Counted from the first letter of the stretch, positions 36,175-46,226 are shown. The stretch: DNA of 64,000 bases from Mucilaginibacter hurinus (GCF_003324525.1 NZ_QGDC01000005.1:310001-374000), one strand, 5' to 3'. Notes: generated by a model from the sequence alone, not told the origin. Translations and numbers: made by a program.

Positions 36175-38367
36175 ATGCTCATGATAAAAAAAATTTTCGT
36201 GCTGGCTATAGCTTTATTGGCTTATACAACTGCCGGTGCACAACATATTTTTAAAGCCGTAATTAAGGATGCCCTAACAGGTGAACCATTACCCGGGGCC
36301 ACACTCTACCTGCCTTTAACCGGCACGGGCACCTCTGCTGACAGTGCCGGGCACATTAAGCTGGATAATATACCGGCCGGCAAGCAGATATTAACTTACC
36401 GTCATATCGGTTATAAAAGCAAAACTGATACTACAAATTTTCCGGCTGCCGCAGACACATCCGTCATTGTGCTCATGTTTGCCAATGAAGAGAATGAACT
36501 GGAAGAAATATATGTTTCAGCCACGCGTAGCAGTCGTACTATTGCCAATATACCAACGCGGGTAGAAGTAATATCAGGCGAAGAGCTTGATGAGAAAAGT
36601 AATATGAAACCAGGTGATATCCGCATGCTGCTGTCTGAAACAACGGGGATACAAACGCAGCAAACCTCTGCCACTAGCTCTAACTCAAGCATACGGATAC
36701 AGGGACTTGATGGACGGTATACCCAGATTATACGTGACGGATTGCCATTGTACTCAGGTTTTTCCGGAGGACTTGGCCTGCTGCAGATAGCACCGCTTGA
36801 CCTGAAGCAGGTGGAAGTAGTAAAAGGTTCATCGTCAACCCTGTATGGCGGGGGGGCGATAGCAGGTTTGGTTAACCTGGTATCCAAAACGCCGACAGAC
36901 GAGCCACAATTAAATTTTTTACTCAACGGTACGTCGGCAGCAGGTGCAGATGCAAGTGCATTTTATGCGGCGAAAAATGAAAAGACAGGCGTCACGGTTT
37001 ATACGGCGTACAATCACGGGTCGCCTTATGATCCTGCAGGCATCGACCTTACCGCAATACCCAAATATGACCGTTTTGTATTAAATCCAAAGCTGTTCCT
37101 TTACATTAATAACCGTACAACGCTAAACTTTGGCATTAATGCCACTACCGAAAACCGAATCGGCGGCGACTTGCATTATATAAATGGCAAAGGCAATGCG
37201 CAGCACGCTTATTTTGAACGAAACAAAACAGGCCGTTATTCCACTCAACTGCATTTTGATCATAAGCTTAGCGAACAAAGCTCGCTGATAGTTAAAAACA
37301 GCTTAAGCTACTATGACCGCGAGATTACTCTACCCGATTATATATTTGCGGGTAAACAATATTCAAGTTACAGCGAGGCTGCCTACAGCCACAATGGCAA
37401 AACTTCTGACTGGGTAGGCGGTCTTAATTTACTGACTGATAGATTTAGCGAGAAAAAAGAAGGTACTTTCCCACTGCGTGATTATGCGCATACCACAATT
37501 GGTGGGTTTATACAAAATACCTGGGATATTAACAAGCGGTTTACCTTAGAGAGCGGCTTACGGGCAGACCATCATAACCAATACGGCATCTTTTTACTGC
37601 CGCGCCTTTCGGCCTTATGGAAAATATCCCAACACTTCACCAGCCGGTTGGGGGGCGGGTTGGGCTATCAGGCGCCCACTGTTTTTACTGAAGACGCCGA
37701 AAGAATACAATTCAGAAATGTTCAGCCTATTATAGCCGCTAATGCCCGTGCCGAACGCTCATACGGCGCTAATTATGATTTAAACTTTACCGCCGGGTTA
37801 TTTGATAATAATGTGAGTTTAAGTATTAACCAATTGTTGTTTTATACGCGTATCAATAACCCGATTATACTTACTGACTTACATAGCGGGAGTTTGCAAT
37901 TCATGCAACCTGGCGGTGATATTAACACTAAAGGCGCCGAAACCAATGTGAAGCTGGTTTATAACAGGTTTAAGCTGTTTGTAGGGTATACATTTGCCGA
38001 TGTAAGCCAGCATATAGGTAATAAAATATCGCCGGCAACCCTTGTGTCAAAACACCGCCTCAACAATGTGCTTTTTTACGAGGTGGAGGATAGCTGGAAA
38101 GTAGGTTTGGAGGCATATTACTATAGCAGGCAAAGGCTTAGTGATAATACCATTGGCAGAGCTTATTGGATAACAGGATTTATGGTGGAGAAGTTGTGGA
38201 ACCGCTTTTCTGTGTTTATAAATTTTGAAAATTTTACTGATACACGCCAAACCAAATTCGGCAGTATTTATACAGGCAGCGCCTCGGCGCCTGTATTCAG
38301 GGATATTTATGCACCATTGGACGGTTTTGTAGTGAACGGAGGAATCAAAGTGAAAATATCTCCATGA
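36175..38367 (+). CDS. TonB-dependent outer-membrane receptor
   Basis: This is a 730-residue receptor. It has a signal peptide (IKKIFVLAIALLAYTTAGA), a carboxypeptidase-like domain (about 25-105), a plug (about 110-235; SSIRIQGLDGRYTQIIRDG and LKQVEVVKGSSSTLYGGGAI), and a barrel ending in a hydrophobic strand. Either of two in-frame ATGs (36175 or 36181) could be used. It resembles the ferrichrome/colicin/vitamin group. The upstream Cys-rich gene hints at a metal or metal-chelate substrate, which is an inference. Confidence 0.95.
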   Translation: MLMIKKIFVLAIALLAYTTAGAQHIFKAVIKDALTGEPLPGATLYLPLTGTGTSADSAGHIKLDNIPAGKQILTYRHIGYKSKTDTTNFPAAADTSVIVLMFANEENELEEIYVSATRSSRTIANIPTRVEVISGEELDEKSNMKPGDIRMLLSETTGIQTQQTSATSSNSSIRIQGLDGRYTQIIRDGLPLYSGFSGGLGLLQIAPLDLKQVEVVKGSSSTLYGGGAIAGLVNLVSKTPTDEPQLNFLLNGTSAAGADASAFYAAKNEKTGVTVYTAYNHGSPYDPAGIDLTAIPKYDRFVLNPKLFLYINNRTTLNFGINATTENRIGGDLHYINGKGNAQHAYFERNKTGRYSTQLHFDHKLSEQSSLIVKNSLSYYDREITLPDYIFAGKQYSSYSEAAYSHNGKTSDWVGGLNLLTDRFSEKKEGTFPLRDYAHTTIGGFIQNTWDINKRFTLESGLRADHHNQYGIFLLPRLSALWKISQHFTSRLGGGLGYQAPTVFTEDAERIQFRNVQPIIAANARAERSYGANYDLNFTAGLFDNNVSLSINQLLFYTRINNPIILTDLHSGSLQFMQPGGDINTKGAETNVKLVYNRFKLFVGYTFADVSQHIGNKISPATLVSKHRLNNVLFYEVEDSWKVGLEAYYYSRQRLSDNTIGRAYWITGFMVEKLWNRFSVFINFENFTDTRQTKFGSIYTGSASAPVFRDIYAPLDGFVVNGGIKVKISP

Positions 38368-38509
38368 CGGGGATGGCTAACTTGCCGGCATAGGCGTTAC
38401 TTTGCTGATATTCATACCCAGCTTGCTTTGTGTACCCATGCTTCCTGGCGAGGCTATTACTGTTTAACAGCCCGGGTATTTACAGCGGCATCAGGTTTCC
38501 TAAAGATGA

Positions 38510-38551
38510 AATAATATGAGGCATTATAAAACTATAGTGCTTCATATTATT
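38510..38551. terminator. Long hairpin between convergent genes
   Basis: Positions 38510-38528 pair with 38533-38551 over 19 bp (two G-T pairs) around a 4-nt loop. It separates the TonB receptor and purU, so it can serve both. It has no T tract. Confidence 0.6.
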
Positions 38552-38560
38552 CAGCTATTG

Positions 38561-39388
38561 TTATTCAATAACTACTGTACGGTTATTATACACAAATACC
38601 CTGTCGTCAAACACCAGTTTAAGGGCCTTCGCCAACACCGATGTCTCTATCTCTCTGCCAGCGTTCATCATGTCAACCGCGGTATGGGCATGGTTAACCG
38701 GTATAATTTGCTGGGCGATGATAGGGCCTTCATCCAGTTCATCTGATACAAAGTGCGCGGTTGCGCCTATTAATTTAACACCGCGTTCAAATGCCTGGCG
38801 GTAGGGGTTGGCGCCAACAAAGGCTGGTAAAAACGAGTGGTGTATATTGATGATCCGCATGGCGAAATCCTTGTTAAATTGGGGTGATAGTATTCGCATA
38901 AATTTGGCCAGTACTACATAATGCGGGTTGTGTTGTTTCACAAGCCCGGCAATCTTTTGTTCGGCTTGCTCCTTGCTTTGGTCCTCGTACGATACATGAT
39001 AGAAGGGTATATCAAAGCGGTGGCACACATCTGCCAAGACATTATGGTTGCCAATAACACATTTCACAGTGGCGCCTAATGTGCCAAAATAATTACGGAT
39101 CAATATATCGGCCAAGCAATGATATTCACGCGTTACGAGTACAACTATTTCTTTATTTGGGAGCGGGTTAATAGTTATAGATGCTCCTGCAGGCAATATG
39201 TTTTGCAATTCGTTATGCAACTCAGGGTTGGCTTGATCACCATCCACTTCCAGGCGCATAAAAAAAAGATTTTCTGCTACGTCAACATGTTCGCCAAGCG
39301 AGATAATATTATAACCGTGTTTCGCCATTAAGGCTGATATGGATGCCACAAGCCCAACCTGGTCGCGGCACTGAATTACGATGATCAT
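38561..39388 (-). CDS. purU: Formyltetrahydrofolate deformylase
   Basis: This is a 275-residue enzyme releasing formate from 10-formyl-THF for purine synthesis and one-carbon balance. I start it at MIIVIQCRDQ; the frame continues 78 bp upstream. An N-terminal ACT domain (about 1-80) precedes the hydrolase domain, with CVIGNHNVLAD, NIHHSFLPAFVGANPY and ATAHFVSDELDEGPII, containing the catalytic Asn, His and Asp of the formyl-transferase fold. It has its own TACCTTTA-type box about 20 nt upstream. Confidence 0.95.
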   Translation of the reverse strand: MIIVIQCRDQVGLVASISALMAKHGYNIISLGEHVDVAENLFFMRLEVDGDQANPELHNELQNILPAGASITINPLPNKEIVVLVTREYHCLADILIRNYFGTLGATVKCVIGNHNVLADVCHRFDIPFYHVSYEDQSKEQAEQKIAGLVKQHNPHYVVLAKFMRILSPQFNKDFAMRIINIHHSFLPAFVGANPYRQAFERGVKLIGATAHFVSDELDEGPIIAQQIIPVNHAHTAVDMMNAGREIETSVLAKALKLVFDDRVFVYNNRTVVIE

Positions 39389-39451
39389 TTGCTGTACTAA
39401 ATTATCGTAAAGGTATAAAATGAAGTGAAAGTTTGGCCTATTTTGGAAAAA

Positions 39452-39490
39452 GGCGTTTTTCATCATCGTTAATGTACGATGAAAAAAGCC
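39452..39490. repeat. Inverted repeat upstream of purU
   Basis: TTTTTCATC and GATGAAAAA (9 bp) plus outer GGC/GCC form a hairpin. An alternative 5-bp inner pairing CATCG/CGATG also exists. Its role is unclear; it lies upstream of the purU promoter-like box. Confidence 0.4.
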
Positions 39491-39829
39491 ACTTTAATTT
39501 ATAAGCCATGCTTTTTTGTTTGCAGGCTATGCACAACAGTGTACATCATTTATAGCGCATAAAGAAAGTTGCTGAGGTTGATAACATCCTCAAAACGGAT
39601 AGCTCAGATAATTTGATTTTTGAATAAGATGGATTAACAATTGCGCGGATACAATTCGCCTGATCGGCCTTTAAATTTAAGGTTAACTGACGGAATTTTT
39701 AGTCTTTTCTACAGGATATACCCGCAGCGCAATTATACAGGACTGGATAAGTACAAAAGCTGCATAAGCTAAACAAATTGTGTGTTTAGGCGATTGTATT
39801 ATAAATGATAATTTGCAACAGGTTTTACT

Positions 39830-39837
39830 TAAATTTG
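39830..39837 (+). promoter_or_regulatory. -7 box TAAATTTG before accA
   Basis: This exact TAnnTTTG match gives a leader of about 15 nt. A TTTG 14 bp further upstream is too close for normal spacing. Confidence 0.45.
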
Positions 39838-39858
39838 TAGTCCCGTTAAGGAAAGCAT

Positions 39859-40815
39859 ATGAAGATCACATTTGATTTTGAAAAGCCTTTGGCTGAATTA
39901 CAACAGCAGATAGATAAGGTAGCGCAGATAGAGGATAAGAATAAACTTGATATGTCGGCCACACTGGCCGAACTTGAAGGCAAACTTGAGGCTGCTAAAA
40001 AAGAAATTTATGGCAACTTAACCGGCTGGCAAAAAGTACAGATATCGCGCCATCCGGAAAGACCGTATACCCTGCAGTATATTGAACTGATGTGCGATGA
40101 CTTTATAGAGCTGCACGGCGACCGTACGGTGGGTGATGACAAGGCGATAGTAGGTGGTTTCGGCTCCATTAACGGCGAGTCGGTAATGATCATAGGTCAT
40201 CAAAAAGGCCGCAACACCAAAGAGCGGCAATACCGTAATTTCGGCATGGCCAACCCTGAGGGCTACCGTAAGGCGTTGCGCCTGATGAAGCTGGCCGAAA
40301 AATTCAACAAGCCGGTTATTACATTGATAGATACCCCGGGTGCTTACCCCGGCCTTGAAGCTGAAGAGCGTGGGCAAGGAGAAGCAATAGCTCGTAACCT
40401 GTTGGAGATGGCGGTACTTAAAGTGCCGGTTATTTGTGTAATTATTGGCGAAGGAGCATCAGGAGGTGCGCTGGGTATAGGTATAGGCGACCGCGTGCTT
40501 ATGCTTGATAACAGTTGGTATTCGGTAATTTCACCTGAGAACTGCTCAACCATCCTGTGGAAAACCTGGGAGAACAAAGAGCGCGCGGCTGAAGTTTTAA
40601 AGCTTACCTCAACTGAAATGCTAAAGAATAAGCTTATAGACGGAGTGGTAAAAGAGCCCCTTGGTGGAGCTCACCAGGATCCTGTTGCTATGGCTTCGAT
40701 CCTTAAAAAGCAACTGCTTAAAGAACTTAAGGCACTTAATGAGAAACATATAGACGAGTTGGTAGCGGAGCGTATTGAGAAATTCTGCTCAATGGGCGTT
40801 GTAGTAGAAGAGTAA
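39859..40815 (+). CDS. accA: Acetyl-CoA carboxylase carboxyltransferase alpha subunit
   Basis: This is a 318-residue subunit that, with AccD, transfers carboxyl from biotin to acetyl-CoA to make malonyl-CoA in fatty acid synthesis. Typical stretches are [57 protein letters not shown] and [12 protein letters not shown]. It ends at a perfect 18-bp hairpin. Confidence 0.98.
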   Translation: MKITFDFEKPLAELQQQIDKVAQIEDKNKLDMSATLAELEGKLEAAKKEIYGNLTGWQKVQISRHPERPYTLQYIELMCDDFIELHGDRTVGDDKAIVGGFGSINGESVMIIGHQKGRNTKERQYRNFGMANPEGYRKALRLMKLAEKFNKPVITLIDTPGAYPGLEAEERGQGEAIARNLLEMAVLKVPVICVIIGEGASGGALGIGIGDRVLMLDNSWYSVISPENCSTILWKTWENKERAAEVLKLTSTEMLKNKLIDGVVKEPLGGAHQDPVAMASILKKQLLKELKALNEKHIDELVAERIEKFCSMGVVVEE

Positions 40816-40849
40816 TATCATTCAGATCCTCTTATTAGCAGGAGAGCTA

Positions 40850-40889
40850 AATAATAATAAAAGCGGCGCAAGCCGCTTTTATTATTATT
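40850..40889. terminator. Perfect 18-bp hairpin with GCAA loop
   Basis: The two arms (AATAATAATAAAAGCGGC and its complement) pair perfectly around a GNRA-type GCAA loop, between convergent accA and the Spx/ArsC-like gene. It is a bidirectional terminator. Confidence 0.85.
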
Positions 40890-40906
40890 GCTTCTTTTGT
40901 TTTATT

Positions 40907-41254
40907 TTACTTACCAAAATTTTCCTTGTACACACCTTCGTCAAAGCCAAAGAACAAAACGCCTTTGTCTTCAATAACCGGACGCTTAATCATACTGGTT
41001 TTCTGTTGGAGCAACTGCAGCGCATCTTCGTTAGTTTTAATACTGTCTTTTACCGCAGGGTCAAGCTGTTTCCAGGTAAGCCCCTGTTTGTTTAAAAACT
41101 TTTCGTAGCCTGCTTTTTCATCCCAGTCTTTCAATTTCTCCGTGCTAATGCCCTGCTTTTTAAAATCATGGAATTCGTACGCGACATCGTTGGTTTTAAG
41201 CCAGTCGAGCGCTTTTTTAACAGTGTTGCAGTTGGGTATGCCGTAAACTTTCAT
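40907..41254 (-). CDS. Spx/ArsC-family (YffB-like) protein
   Basis: This is a 115-residue thioredoxin-fold protein. The N terminus has KVYGIPNCNTVKKALDWL with a single Cys at position 9 in place of a CxxC pair, and the conserved Arg is in MIKRPVIED. Such single-Cys members are arsenate reductase-like or YffB-like thiol proteins and not the Spx regulator of Firmicutes. It lies 9 bp downstream of a TonB-type barrel gene, so the two are probably co-transcribed. Confidence 0.88.
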   Translation of the reverse strand: MKVYGIPNCNTVKKALDWLKTNDVAYEFHDFKKQGISTEKLKDWDEKAGYEKFLNKQGLTWKQLDPAVKDSIKTNEDALQLLQQKTSMIKRPVIEDKGVLFFGFDEGVYKENFGK

Positions 41255-41263
41255 AGCGCTAAG

Positions 41264-43696
41264 TTAACCGTTTCCGCCACTTTTGCCGCCCCCGCTTGTA
41301 TCATCATTTTTAATACCGCGCTGATTTTTTTTAATATCGCTGTTAAGCTTGCCAAATTTATAGCTCACCCTGATGGAAAAATGCCTGTATAACCGGTTGT
41401 AATAACCTGTCTGCACAAAATCGCGGGTGGTTGTGTTAGAGGTGTTCTTCCAAAAGTTGCTATATGGATTATTAGCCATAAGGGAGATATTGGCATTTTT
41501 ATTTAAAAACTCTTTACTCACAACATACGAGTTATATATGAAAAATCGTGAGTTGCCCTGCAAGTTTACATCGCCGCTATAGTAGCCGGTATTCATACCA
41601 ATGCGGTAACCTTTTTCAAACTTATAGCCTATTCCGGCAAAAGCATTTCCTACGTAGCCGCTGTTGCGGTACATCTGGCCGTTGTAACTGCCCTCAAGCC
41701 ATATGCGCGAAATTTGCCCATTCAGGTTAACAGACAGTTTTTTTGTAATGTCATGATTGGTGTTAAAATTCAAACCCAGTGTTTTATTGCTGCCGGTGTT
41801 TTCAAAAGTAGTGAGTGTTACAGTAGTGTCTATCTGCCTGACAACGTTTTGTATAGCGTTGTTTGAAAACGCATAGCTTAAACCAATATTAACAGACCCT
41901 TTTGAGAAATTACTGTAAGTCAGTTCAAAGGAGTTATTTAACTCAGGTTTTAAATCCGGATTACCGGTATTAATAAACGAAGGATTTGACCGGTCGATAT
42001 AAGGGTTAAGCTGGTAAATGCCCGGCCTGCGTATACGTTGCGTAAACCCTGCATTAATACTGCTGCTTTTTAATTTTCTTTGTATTGATACCGATGGAAT
42101 TAGGTTACTGTAACTGTTATCAAGTTTTGGCTGGCCTGCATCAAATGTAGCATCAACGGTGGTATGCTCTAACCGTAAACCCGCCTTTGCCGACCATTTA
42201 TCAAGCTTTAACTGGTATGAATTGTAAATGCCGTATACGTTTTGCTGGTAGTTAAACACATTTGACTGATCTGGATTAGGTATATAAAGGCCGCTGCCGC
42301 TATCAAGCGTCTCGGTAGCAAAGTCGGCGAAGTTATTACGTAGGATAGCCTTGCCCCCAGCCTCTATATTAATTTTTTTAAGCGGATGCACGTAATCGAT
42401 TTGGGCGGTGTGTTCTTTTGTGCCCTGCCTGCTATCTTGCCTGAAATCAGCCTGAGCATAATTAACCCTATTGGTAAAAAAATTCTCATTATAAGCATTG
42501 TTAGGGGAATAGCTGAATTTGTATGATAAGGTTAAAAGTTGCTCTTTGCTCTTCGTAAAACCCAATTGATAATTTAAAGCAGCGTCTATACCGGTGTAAT
42601 GGTTGGTGTTGTTGTTTACCTGGCTATAACGTTCAATTATATTACCTGTAGTTTCTGATGTGCCCGAATTAAAATTTTTCCAATTCTCCCCGTACAACTC
42701 AAACGAACCGGATAACAGGTTTAGCGAATCAATCTCGTAGCTTAATTCACCGCTGCCGTACACGTAATTCCCTGTAAATGCATTTTCGCCGGTTTGATTA
42801 AGTACAGACGTGATGTTTTGTGATGAATCTAAACGACTTTGTACATTGCCAAATGTGGTAGCATTGCGGGGCTGTTTGCCGAAGCCTGTATAGCCTGAAA
42901 AACCGAACTTACCCTGCTTAACAGTTCCGTTCAGGTTAGCGCCCTGTCCCCAGCGCGTATTATGGCGGGCATTTATACCAATGTTGTAGCCCTGATCGGT
43001 ATTAGCTTTGGTGATGATGTTGATAATGCCTGCCAATCCCTCGGCATCATATTTTGCCGGCGGGGTGGTTATAACTTCAATCTTTAAAATATTGGTGGCG
43101 GGCATCGCTTTCAGCACATCTGATGGATTTTTAGCCATCAAGGCCGATTCTTTTCCGTTAACCAGGATTTTATAGGCGCCGCTGCCCTTGAGCTTAATGG
43201 CGTCAGAAGCATCTACAGTTAATAAAGGCACCTTTCGCATCATGTCTAACGCTGTATAAGCCTTGCTTTCAGGGTCGGCCTGTACATCATAACTTATCCT
43301 ATCCACCTCTTGCTTCATCACCGGCTTAACTGCCGTTACAGTTACCTCGTTAAGTTGCCTGGAGGCGGTAGCGAAAAGTATTTTGCCTAAGTCAATATTT
43401 GAGGCGGCAGTATCAATATCCAGGGTTTTATTGTTATAGCCTATAAACGCTAAAACAATTTTATAACGTTTGCCGGCAACAGCATTAATTTCAAAGCTTC
43501 CATCGCTTTTTGAAAGAACGCTTTTAACAGCGGTTTTTGTTTGTGCATCAAGGAGTGCCACGGTGACGAAATCCATAGCCTTGTTACTCGCTGAATCAAT
43601 CACCGTCCCTTTGATTTGCTGATTGGTTGGTAATTGCTGCGCAGATAGGCTGGCGGCTACTAAGCAGCAAATAACTGCAAGGATGGTTGATTTCAT
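41264..43696 (-). CDS. TonB-receptor-like outer-membrane beta-barrel protein
   Basis: This is an 810-residue barrel protein with a signal peptide (about 1-20) and a carboxypeptidase regulatory-like domain (about 25-110). A plug domain includes AYKILVNGKESALMAKNPS and VITTPPAKYDAEGLAGIINI, and a C-terminal OMP_b-brl_3-type barrel follows. The last 24 residues form an unusual Gly/Asp/Lys-rich tail (GGGKSGGNG). The substrate is unknown. Confidence 0.93.
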   Translation of the reverse strand: MKSTILAVICCLVAASLSAQQLPTNQQIKGTVIDSASNKAMDFVTVALLDAQTKTAVKSVLSKSDGSFEINAVAGKRYKIVLAFIGYNNKTLDIDTAASNIDLGKILFATASRQLNEVTVTAVKPVMKQEVDRISYDVQADPESKAYTALDMMRKVPLLTVDASDAIKLKGSGAYKILVNGKESALMAKNPSDVLKAMPATNILKIEVITTPPAKYDAEGLAGIINIITKANTDQGYNIGINARHNTRWGQGANLNGTVKQGKFGFSGYTGFGKQPRNATTFGNVQSRLDSSQNITSVLNQTGENAFTGNYVYGSGELSYEIDSLNLLSGSFELYGENWKNFNSGTSETTGNIIERYSQVNNNTNHYTGIDAALNYQLGFTKSKEQLLTLSYKFSYSPNNAYNENFFTNRVNYAQADFRQDSRQGTKEHTAQIDYVHPLKKINIEAGGKAILRNNFADFATETLDSGSGLYIPNPDQSNVFNYQQNVYGIYNSYQLKLDKWSAKAGLRLEHTTVDATFDAGQPKLDNSYSNLIPSVSIQRKLKSSSINAGFTQRIRRPGIYQLNPYIDRSNPSFINTGNPDLKPELNNSFELTYSNFSKGSVNIGLSYAFSNNAIQNVVRQIDTTVTLTTFENTGSNKTLGLNFNTNHDITKKLSVNLNGQISRIWLEGSYNGQMYRNSGYVGNAFAGIGYKFEKGYRIGMNTGYYSGDVNLQGNSRFFIYNSYVVSKEFLNKNANISLMANNPYSNFWKNTSNTTTRDFVQTGYYNRLYRHFSIRVSYKFGKLNSDIKKNQRGIKNDDTSGGGKSGGNG

Positions 43697-43787
43697 TTGG
43701 TAATTAGTATAACGCCCCTAAATTATATAGGGGTTATATAAGCTGGTGTACATTTAACAAATTTTAACTAAAATATTAGTTAACCTG

Positions 43788-44348
43788 TCATTTGTTAAAT
43801 TTTGTCATTGTAAGTTCTGCACCTATTGTGGCAAAACTTTTTATCATCTCGATAGAACGATCAATCAATGCTGGTAACTCAGGTATCTCATCTTCATCAA
43901 ATCCACTTAAAACATAGTCCACTTGCCTCCCCTTCGGAAAATTATCACCCACCCCAAAGCGCAGGCGCGCATAATTGCTATGTCCAAGTGTTATTTCAAT
44001 GTGCTTTAAACCATTATGGCCTGCCGGGCTGCCCTTTGGCTTAAGGCGTAAAACACCAAGAGGAAGCGCTATGTCGTCAACAACAACCAACACATTTTCT
44101 ACCGGTATTTTCAACTCGTTCATCCAATGGTTGAGTGCTTTGCCGCTTAAGTTCATATAGGTGGTTGGCTTTATCAGGTGCAGTGCGCGACCTTTATAGC
44201 TTGTTTCTGCATGATACGCATGGCGGCCAATGTTAAATTTCACGCCGTCTTGTTTAGCCATTTCGTCCAACACCATAAAGCCTGCATTATGCCTGGTATC
44301 AGCATATTCATGCCCTATATTACCCAATCCAACTATAAGATATTTCAT
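43788..44348 (-). CDS. pth: Peptidyl-tRNA hydrolase
   Basis: This is a 186-residue enzyme recycling peptidyl-tRNA. N10 and the catalytic H20 are in GLGNIGHEYADTRHNAGF, and D93 is in VLVVVDDIALPLG. It lies downstream of rplY and prs on the same strand, but an intrinsic terminator separates it from rplY. A TATCTTTG box about 50 nt upstream may be its own promoter. Confidence 0.97.
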   Translation of the reverse strand: MKYLIVGLGNIGHEYADTRHNAGFMVLDEMAKQDGVKFNIGRHAYHAETSYKGRALHLIKPTTYMNLSGKALNHWMNELKIPVENVLVVVDDIALPLGVLRLKPKGSPAGHNGLKHIEITLGHSNYARLRFGVGDNFPKGRQVDYVLSGFDEDEIPELPALIDRSIEMIKSFATIGAELTMTKFNK

Positions 44349-44451
44349 TGAAGAGACAGTTTATTTTTTAGAATGTTACAGCTATTTGAAAATATATACA
44401 AAGATAATCCTGTAATGTGGATTGCGCCGATTTATTTAAGGTGGTGTATAA

Positions 44452-44479
44452 AAAAAGCGATGGTTGCCCATCGCTTTTT
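44452..44479 (-). terminator. Intrinsic terminator after rplY
   Basis: A 12-bp stem (AAAAAGCGATGG / CCATCGCTTTTT) with a TTGC loop has T runs on both sides. It ends the rplY transcript and separates it from pth. Confidence 0.85.
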
Positions 44480-44511
44480 GATCACATTTTAAATCGGAAT
44501 ATTGCTTTTTA

Positions 44512-45090
44512 CTACTTTTTAGCAGCTTCCTGCTCCGCCTGGCGTAATGCACGCGAAGTAGTAACTGATACGATAGTATCTTCAGGTGCGTTGGTAATAA
44601 CCAGGTTTGGTAATTTAATATCACCAACACGGACTGATTTACCAACCTCTAACTCTTCGATGCTTACGTCTACTGTATCCAGGTGGTCTTTTGGTAAACC
44701 TTTTATACGCAGTTTCCGTAATTTCTGAACTAATTTACCACCTACCTTAACACCCGGAGAAGTACCTGTAAGCTTAACAGGGATTTCGATAGTGATAGGT
44801 TTCTTCTCATCCAGCAACAAGAAGTCAACGTGTAAAATTTGTTCAGTTAACGGGTGGAACTGAATGTCTTTAATAATAGCCTGTGATTTTTGACCGGCTA
44901 CGTCAATGTCGATGAAATGAACAACCGGTGTGTAAACGGCGGCTTTCAAATCAGCTGCGGACACTGAAAAGTGGGTTTGTGTTTCACCACCATAAAGTAC
45001 TGCAGGTACCAGGCCCTGGTAACGCAGTTCTTTAGCGTCGCGTTTCCCTACGTTCTCTCTTGGAGAACCGCTAATAGCAAATGATTTCAT
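44512..45090 (-). CDS. rplY: 50S ribosomal protein L25 (Ctc form)
   Basis: This is a 192-residue protein binding 5S rRNA. It has the N-terminal L25 domain (SGSPRENVGKRDAKELR, VPAVLYGG) and the C-terminal TL5/Ctc beta domain (SIEELEVGKSVRVGDI), ending in an Ala/Glu-rich tail. Order prs-rplY-pth is usual in many bacteria. It lies 107 bp downstream of prs. Confidence 0.96.
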   Translation of the reverse strand: MKSFAISGSPRENVGKRDAKELRYQGLVPAVLYGGETQTHFSVSAADLKAAVYTPVVHFIDIDVAGQKSQAIIKDIQFHPLTEQILHVDFLLLDEKKPITIEIPVKLTGTSPGVKVGGKLVQKLRKLRIKGLPKDHLDTVDVSIEELEVGKSVRVGDIKLPNLVITNAPEDTIVSVTTSRALRQAEQEAAKK

Positions 45091-45107
45091 TTTTTGTTTA
45101 TTTATTT

Positions 45108-45190
45108 ATTTAGTGCCATGGCCCATAATTAACAGACCATAGTATTTTTAATCCTTTTTACTTGCTATGGACTATCGGCCATAGACCATC
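45108..45190. repeat. Short CTATGG-type repeats between prs and rplY
   Basis: The gap contains several similar words on both strands (ATGGCCCATAA, GACCATAG, CTATGGACTAT, GGCCATAGACCAT), giving an imperfect inverted repeat, preceded by a short TTTA repeat. Repeats of this form are familiar in intergenic DNA of this family. No known function. Confidence 0.45.
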
Positions 45191-45197
45191 GTCTCTT

Positions 45198-46142
45198 TTA
45201 CTCTACCTTAAATAACTGGCTTATTGAGCCATGCTCGTTTACATTCATTATCGCCTTAGCAAACAATTCGGCGGTTGATAATACCCTTATTTTGCTGCTT
45301 TGTTGTTTCAACGGAATAGTGTCGGTTACAATCAACTCAGCTAATTGCGAATTTTCAATAGTTTCATAAGCCTTGCCTGATAATACCGGGTGGGTACAAA
45401 CAGCTCTTACGCTGCGTGCGCCACGCTCCATAATCAAACCTGCAGCTTTGGATAATGTACCTGCGGTATCACAGATATCATCTATCAGCACAATGTCCTG
45501 GTCGGTAACATCGCCAATGATGGTCATCGACTCAATTTCATTGGCGCGTTTACGGCGTTTATCACAAATTACCACCTCAGCGTTAAAAAACTTGGCAAAG
45601 CTGCGTGCACGGTATGAGCCGCCCATGTCAGGCGAGGCAATGGTGATATTACCTAAACCAAGGCTTTTAATGTAAGGCACAAATATTATAGATGCATCAA
45701 GATGGTCAACCGGAATATCAAAAAAACCTTGTATCTGTGCGGCGTGCAAGTCCATCGTCATGATGCGGTTAATACCCGCGGCTACCAATAAATTGGCTAC
45801 CAGTTTGGCGCCGATGGCTACCCGGGGTTTGTCCTTACGGTCCTGACGCGCTAAGCCGAAATATGGAATAACCGCGGTAACATAATGTGCCGATGCACGA
45901 CGGGCCGCATCTATCAGCATCAGTAATTCCATCAAATTATCTGTAGGCTGGTGGGTTGACTGTATTAAAAATACATCGCATCCACGTACCGATTCATTAA
46001 AGTGGGGCTGAAACTCACCGTCGCTAAAGCGCGAAAGAACAACTTCGCCAAGCTCACGTCCGAAACTATCAGCAATTTCTGTAGCCAGGGCCTGTGAACC
46101 TGAACCGGAGAATAATTTAACAGGGTTAAATTGTAAAGGCAT
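45198..46142 (-). CDS. prs: Ribose-phosphate pyrophosphokinase
   Basis: This is a 314-residue enzyme making PRPP from ribose 5-phosphate and ATP. FSDGEFQPHFNESVRG and YFGLARQDRKDKPR belong to the ATP/R5P region, and the PRPP-binding loop IVLIDDICDTAGTLSKAA is at about 210-230. Length is as usual. It shares a tight arrangement with rplY and pth. Confidence 0.97.
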   Translation of the reverse strand: MPLQFNPVKLFSGSGSQALATEIADSFGRELGEVVLSRFSDGEFQPHFNESVRGCDVFLIQSTHQPTDNLMELLMLIDAARRASAHYVTAVIPYFGLARQDRKDKPRVAIGAKLVANLLVAAGINRIMTMDLHAAQIQGFFDIPVDHLDASIIFVPYIKSLGLGNITIASPDMGGSYRARSFAKFFNAEVVICDKRRKRANEIESMTIIGDVTDQDIVLIDDICDTAGTLSKAAGLIMERGARSVRAVCTHPVLSGKAYETIENSQLAELIVTDTIPLKQQSSKIRVLSTAELFAKAIMNVNEHGSISQLFKVE

Positions 46143-46226
46143 TTTCTGATTTCGAATTAGGGATTTGAATTTCGAATTGGTTGATTCAAAACGTAATCCT
46201 TTTAAGCATCAAACCTGTAAAAAAAC

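Larger units (their letters stand above)
39389..39858. other. Divergent intergenic region between purU and accA
   Basis: No supported gene lies in these 470 bp. There is an inverted repeat at 39452-39490 (TTTTTCATC / GATGAAAAA), a near-match promoter box for purU around 39410, and an exact -7 box for accA at 39830-39837. A 42-codon open stretch at 39640-39770 has no start codon. Confidence 0.5.

Noticed and set aside
36411..36926. A 171-codon open frame opposite the TonB receptor
   Set aside because: It is antisense of the plug domain and Ser-rich; no independent evidence.
39640..39770. A 42-codon open stretch before accA that reads somewhat like protein
   Set aside because: It has no start codon, follows a stop, and its length is within chance for AT-rich DNA; at most a decayed remnant.
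45098..45114. Short TTTA tandem repeat between prs and rplY
   Set aside because: It is a low-complexity repeat of four units with no sign of array structure.
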